From Dehalococcoidia bacterium (GTDB lineage Bacteria > Chloroflexota > Dehalococcoidia > Lucifugimonadales > UBA3495), in the NCBI GenBank assembly GCA_022823105.1, contig JAJDXU010000360.1, forward strand, positions 1 to 8,209: DNA of 8,209 nt, in the 5' to 3' direction. Shown here piece by piece: positions 6,034 to 8,209 of this stretch (position 1 is the first letter of the stretch; every line of letters starts with the position of its first letter). Both the position numbers and the translations under genes were made by a program. The notes beneath the pieces were generated by a model. It was not told where the DNA came from, did no database searches, and saw only the letters and a program-made list of their open reading frames with translations.

Positions 6034-7719
6034 TCAGGCGGGGACGCCGAGTTGCTCGGCTTCCTGCTCCGCTACCGCGGTATCGAGCTTGGCATACAGA
6101 GCGGAGGGGTTTCGCAGCGTCCCGCCCGGCCTGATTTGGCCGACAAGGTTGTCAAAGTCCCAGGGTTCTGAGGACACTTCGCCATCGAAACCCAGGAACT
6201 CATGGAGCTTCTGGCTGGTGAAGGGCAGGTAGGGAGCTAGCACCACTTTGAGACAGTTCAACACCTGTATCGCCGTGCCCAGCGCCCTTGCGGCGTCGGC
6301 GCGGTCGGTCTTTATGGATTGCCAGGGCGCCCTGGTGTCCAGGTAGCGGTTGGTTTCCTGCGCGAGAGCGAAAGCACGACTGATACCGGCCCTGAAACGG
6401 GTGTGGGCCAACGCGTCGTCAACGTCGGCCATGGCCTGGCGAGCGGAAGCAAGCAGCGCAATCTCGGCATCTTCAGGCGGCGCGGCGTCGACCGGCACCT
6501 GACCATCGAAGTTGCGGTAGGTGAACCTCAGAACCCGGTTGACGAGATTGCCGTAGGTGGCGACGAGCTCGTCGTTGTTGCGGCGTACAAACTCGCTCCA
6601 ACTGAAGTCGGTGTCGCCGGACTCGGGCATATTGATGGAGAGGAGGTACCGCAGGGGATCGGGATCATACCGGTCGAGGTAGTCCGGGACCCAAACGGCC
6701 CAGTTCTGGCTGGTGGAGAACTTTCTACTTTCAAGGCTGAGGAATTCGTTGGCCGGCACGTCGTAGGGAAGGTTCAGGCCTCCATATCCCATGATCATCG
6801 CGGGCCAGATGATGCTGTGGAAAGGTATGTTGTCCTTGCCGATGAAATAGTAGGCGCGGGTGTCCTCGTCCTTCCAGAAATCTTCCCAGGCCGATGGTGT
6901 CCCGTTGTTCTCTGCCCATTCGACAGCAGCGGACAGGTATCCGATGACGGCCTCGAACCACACATAGATGCGCTTTTCGTCGTAACCGTCGATGGGCAAA
7001 GGCACGCCCCAGGTGAGGTCGCGAGTAATGGCGCGGTCTTTCAGGCCTCCCTGCAAGAATCCGCGGGTGGAGTTGGCGACGTTGGGCCGCCAGTAATCCT
7101 TGTCGCCGATCCAATTCAGCAGGTCCTGCTCGAACGCGGACAGGCGCAGGAAGAAATGCTCGGAATCGCGGAAGTCGGGGGTCTGGCCGCAGATATTGCA
7201 ACGCGGCTCCACCAACTCTATGGGATCCAGCGTGTGGCCGCAGTTGTCGCACTGGTCGCCACGAGCGCGTTCGTTGCGGCAATGAGGGCAGATCCCTTCG
7301 ACGTACCGGTCCGGGAGGAATCGGGTGCAGCCGGCGCAATGGGCCAAGAGCATGGTATCGGCATAGATGTAACCCTGCTCCTGCAGGCGCCGAAAAATGT
7401 CCTGCACGACCCGTTGATGGTTGTCGGTGTGCGTGGTCGTGAACAGGTCAAACGAGATGCCCAAACGATCCCACGTGTCGAGGAACTGGGAGTGATAGCG
7501 TTCCAGGATCACGTCGGGCTCGACGCCTTCCTGGTCCGCCCTGATGGTGATCGGGGTGCCGTGGGCGTCGGAACCGGACACCATGAGCACATCGTTGCCC
7601 TTCATGCGGTGATAACGAGCAAAAATATCGGCGGCCAAATAGCAGCCGGCGATGTGTCCCATGTGCAGAGGGCCGTTGGCGTAAGGCCAAGCGACGCCGA
7701 TGAAAATTCGCTCGGGCAA
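6034..7719 (-). CDS. metG: Methionine--tRNA ligase
   Basis: This 561-residue class I aminoacyl-tRNA synthetase charges tRNA-Met in the cytoplasm. The Rossmann fold carries AWPYANGPLHMGH, with the HIGH-type motif HMGH at 19-22. The connective domain has four CxxC pairs (C128/C131, C144/C147, C157/C160, C174/C177), a double zinc knuckle. WGVPLP (237-242) and YVWFEAVIGY (252-261) mark the methionine pocket. The KMSKS loop is KFSTS at 333-337, a variant I recall from actinobacterial and related MetRS. The helical anticodon domain with NLVNRVLRFT begins near 391. No C-terminal EMAP-like tRNA-binding domain is present; the protein stops soon after the helical bundle. The start is TTG at 7719, fixed by AGGAGG 7 nt upstream and by the typical N-terminus ERIFIGVAWPYANGP. 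It is the first gene of the minus-strand unit that continues into the prenyl synthase. Confidence 0.98.
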   Translation of the reverse strand: MPERIFIGVAWPYANGPLHMGHIAGCYLAADIFARYHRMKGNDVLMVSGSDAHGTPITIRADQEGVEPDVILERYHSQFLDTWDRLGISFDLFTTTHTDNHQRVVQDIFRRLQEQGYIYADTMLLAHCAGCTRFLPDRYVEGICPHCRNERARGDQCDNCGHTLDPIELVEPRCNICGQTPDFRDSEHFFLRLSAFEQDLLNWIGDKDYWRPNVANSTRGFLQGGLKDRAITRDLTWGVPLPIDGYDEKRIYVWFEAVIGYLSAAVEWAENNGTPSAWEDFWKDEDTRAYYFIGKDNIPFHSIIWPAMIMGYGGLNLPYDVPANEFLSLESRKFSTSQNWAVWVPDYLDRYDPDPLRYLLSINMPESGDTDFSWSEFVRRNNDELVATYGNLVNRVLRFTYRNFDGQVPVDAAPPEDAEIALLASARQAMADVDDALAHTRFRAGISRAFALAQETNRYLDTRAPWQSIKTDRADAARALGTAIQVLNCLKVVLAPYLPFTSQKLHEFLGFDGEVSSEPWDFDNLVGQIRPGGTLRNPSALYAKLDTAVAEQEAEQLGVPA

Positions 7720-7726
7720 GGTTACC

Positions 7727-7732
7727 CCTCCT
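7727..7732 (-). promoter_or_regulatory. Shine-Dalgarno site of metG, deciding a TTG start
   Basis: The minus strand reads AGGAGG-GGTAACC-TTG, with 7 nt spacing. The ideal ribosome site offsets the weak TTG initiation codon. Confidence 0.82.
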
Positions 7733-7759
7733 CAACTCACCACAGCCAATTGACTAGAG

Positions 7760-7768
7760 ATTTTAGCA
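7760..7768 (-). promoter_or_regulatory. Extended -10 promoter for metG
   Basis: Read on the minus strand, 7768 to 7760 is TGC-TAAAAT: five of six bases of the -10 consensus plus the TG extension. No good -35 is seen at 16-18 nt. A TSS near 7753 would leave a leader of about 34 nt. It resembles the TGC-TATAAT element at 1551-1559. An alternative -10, TACAAT, lies at 7776-7781. Confidence 0.5.
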
Positions 7769-7895
7769 TAACCGCATTGTAACCGGGCGGGGAATCGCCA
7801 GGGTCATTCGATCATTTCGCCAGATTTGCCGCTTTTCCTCACTGTTATCGTCGGGCCGCAATCTGGACGGCCGGGGCACGGGATGTGGGGAGTGT

Positions 7896-7906
7896 TTTCC
7901 AGGAAA
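7896..7906. repeat. Short palindrome TTTCCAGGAAA
   Basis: A perfect 11-base odd palindrome, two 5-base arms around a central A, stands about 180 bp upstream of metG. It could be a binding half-site pair for a regulator, but a motif this short can arise by chance. Confidence 0.25.
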
Positions 7907-7937
7907 CAACGTCAATGCAGGGAACCGTTCTCACGCG

Positions 7938-7960
7938 CACCCGCTGGCAATTGCGCGGTG
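7938..7960. repeat. Imperfect dyad centred on GCAATTGC
   Basis: CACCCGC (7938-7944) and GCGGTG (7955-7960) are near-complementary arms around an 8-base palindrome, GCAATTGC (7947-7954). With one bulged C in the left arm, this makes a 23-base dyad. No U-run follows, so it is not a classical terminator; an operator is possible. Confidence 0.3.
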
Positions 7961-8017
7961 AAAGGACGGAAAAGCCGATTTCCCGCTCATTTCCTCTCAT
8001 TTTCGCTAATTCAAGCA

Positions 8018-8039
8018 GGGCATTGGGCGGGCGGTGGGG
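8018..8039 (+). other. G-quadruplex motif 1
   Basis: Four G-runs of three or more occur with loops CATT, C and CGGT: GGG at 8018-8020, 8025-8027 and 8029-8031, and GGGG at 8036-8039. This satisfies the usual G3+N1-7 rule. Whether it folds in the cell is unknown. Confidence 0.6.
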
Positions 8040-8165
8040 CTAATTGGGGGCCGATGGCAGGGTTTTGGCGGCGTTTTTATGGTATTGGCGGTCAGGTGGG
8101 CGGTTTTGGGGGAGCGCGGTTCGCGGCGTTGGGAAGGTGGGCATTGGCTCGGCTGTCACGGGCAC

Positions 8166-8195
8166 GGGTGGTGGGTTGGGAATTGGGGCGCTGGG
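8166..8195 (+). other. G-quadruplex motif 2
   Basis: Five G-runs occur (8166-8168, 8173-8175, 8178-8180, 8185-8188, 8193-8195) with loops TGGT, TT, AATT and CGCT. The extra fifth run allows alternative quadruplex registers. The C-rich complement is the strand read by the metG unit. Confidence 0.6.
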
Positions 8196-8209
8196 TAATA
8201 TGGTACGGA

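Larger units (their letters stand above)
7783..8209. other. Gene-free region upstream of metG
   Basis: No open frame of useful length or RNA gene is recognisable on either strand. The left part (7783-8010) contains small dyads and a pyrimidine-rich run (7981-8007). The right part (8018-8209) is strongly G-rich on the plus strand, with recurring words such as GGGCATTGG (8018-8026 and 8139-8147), GGTTTTGG (8061-8068 and 8102-8109) and GGCGGT. The coding potential is poor, and the composition is unlike the genes to the left. It may be a regulatory or structural intergenic region, or the edge of an unrecognised element; the neighbouring gene is outside the window. Confidence 0.6.

Noticed and set aside
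6319..7782. A 487-codon open frame on the plus strand opposite metG
   Set aside because: It is an antisense shadow of a certain metG gene in GC-rich sequence. It has no recognisable domain and contains repetitive Val/Gly-rich translation.
7820..7866. Inverted repeat CCAGATT/AATCTGG with a 33-base gap
   Set aside because: The 7-base arms are too short and far apart to support a structure.
7720..8209. T-box or S-box riboswitch upstream of metG
   Set aside because: The probable leader is only about 34 nt, and no T-box sequence, anti-terminator or SAM-box helices are recognisable.
7783..8209. CRISPR array or tandem repeat unit in the G-rich tract
   Set aside because: The recurring words are short, irregularly spaced and not separated by unique spacers of constant length.

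Overview
The window is an 8.2 kb chromosomal segment from a bacterium of fairly high GC. It holds seven protein-coding genes, one of them cut by the window edge, and a gene-free, G-rich stretch at the right end. A methionyl-tRNA synthetase with a KFSTS signature and four CxxC pairs, next to a long-chain prenyl diphosphate synthase, would suit Chloroflexota (Dehalococcoidia/SAR202-like). That assignment rests on protein style and gene company only and is tentative.

Left block (1-1498, minus strand): a two-gene unit with a metallo-beta-lactamase-fold hydrolase followed 4 nt later by a HAD-superfamily phosphatase that runs off the left edge. A good extended -10 promoter (TGC-TATAAT) lies in the roughly 100-bp divergent spacer. 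On the other side of that spacer, on the plus strand, is a 499-residue amidohydrolase of the YtcJ-like (Amidohydrolase_3) type, ending at 3100. These look like small-molecule catabolic or salvage enzymes; their substrates cannot be read from sequence.

Right block (3159-7719, minus strand, read right to left): metG (TTG start, ideal Shine-Dalgarno, extended -10 promoter), then an all-trans polyprenyl diphosphate synthase (probably for a quinone side chain). Then, 38 nt later, comes a two-gene cassette: an OLD/ABC-like AAA ATPase and a DUF4276-type protein that begins inside the ATPase stop codon (ATGA overlap). The cassette has clearly lower GC than its neighbours (sampled 60-base lines 43-52% against 58-73%). 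It sits at the 3' end of a housekeeping transcription unit and converges on the amidohydrolase. ATPase plus TOPRIM-like partner is a layout shared with anti-phage systems such as PARIS, AbiL and RloAB, so this is the best candidate for an accessory, possibly defence, system in the window.

Far right (7783-8209): no gene is visible on either strand. The last 190 bases are strongly G-rich on the plus strand and contain two G-quadruplex-type motifs. Short dyads lie to their left.
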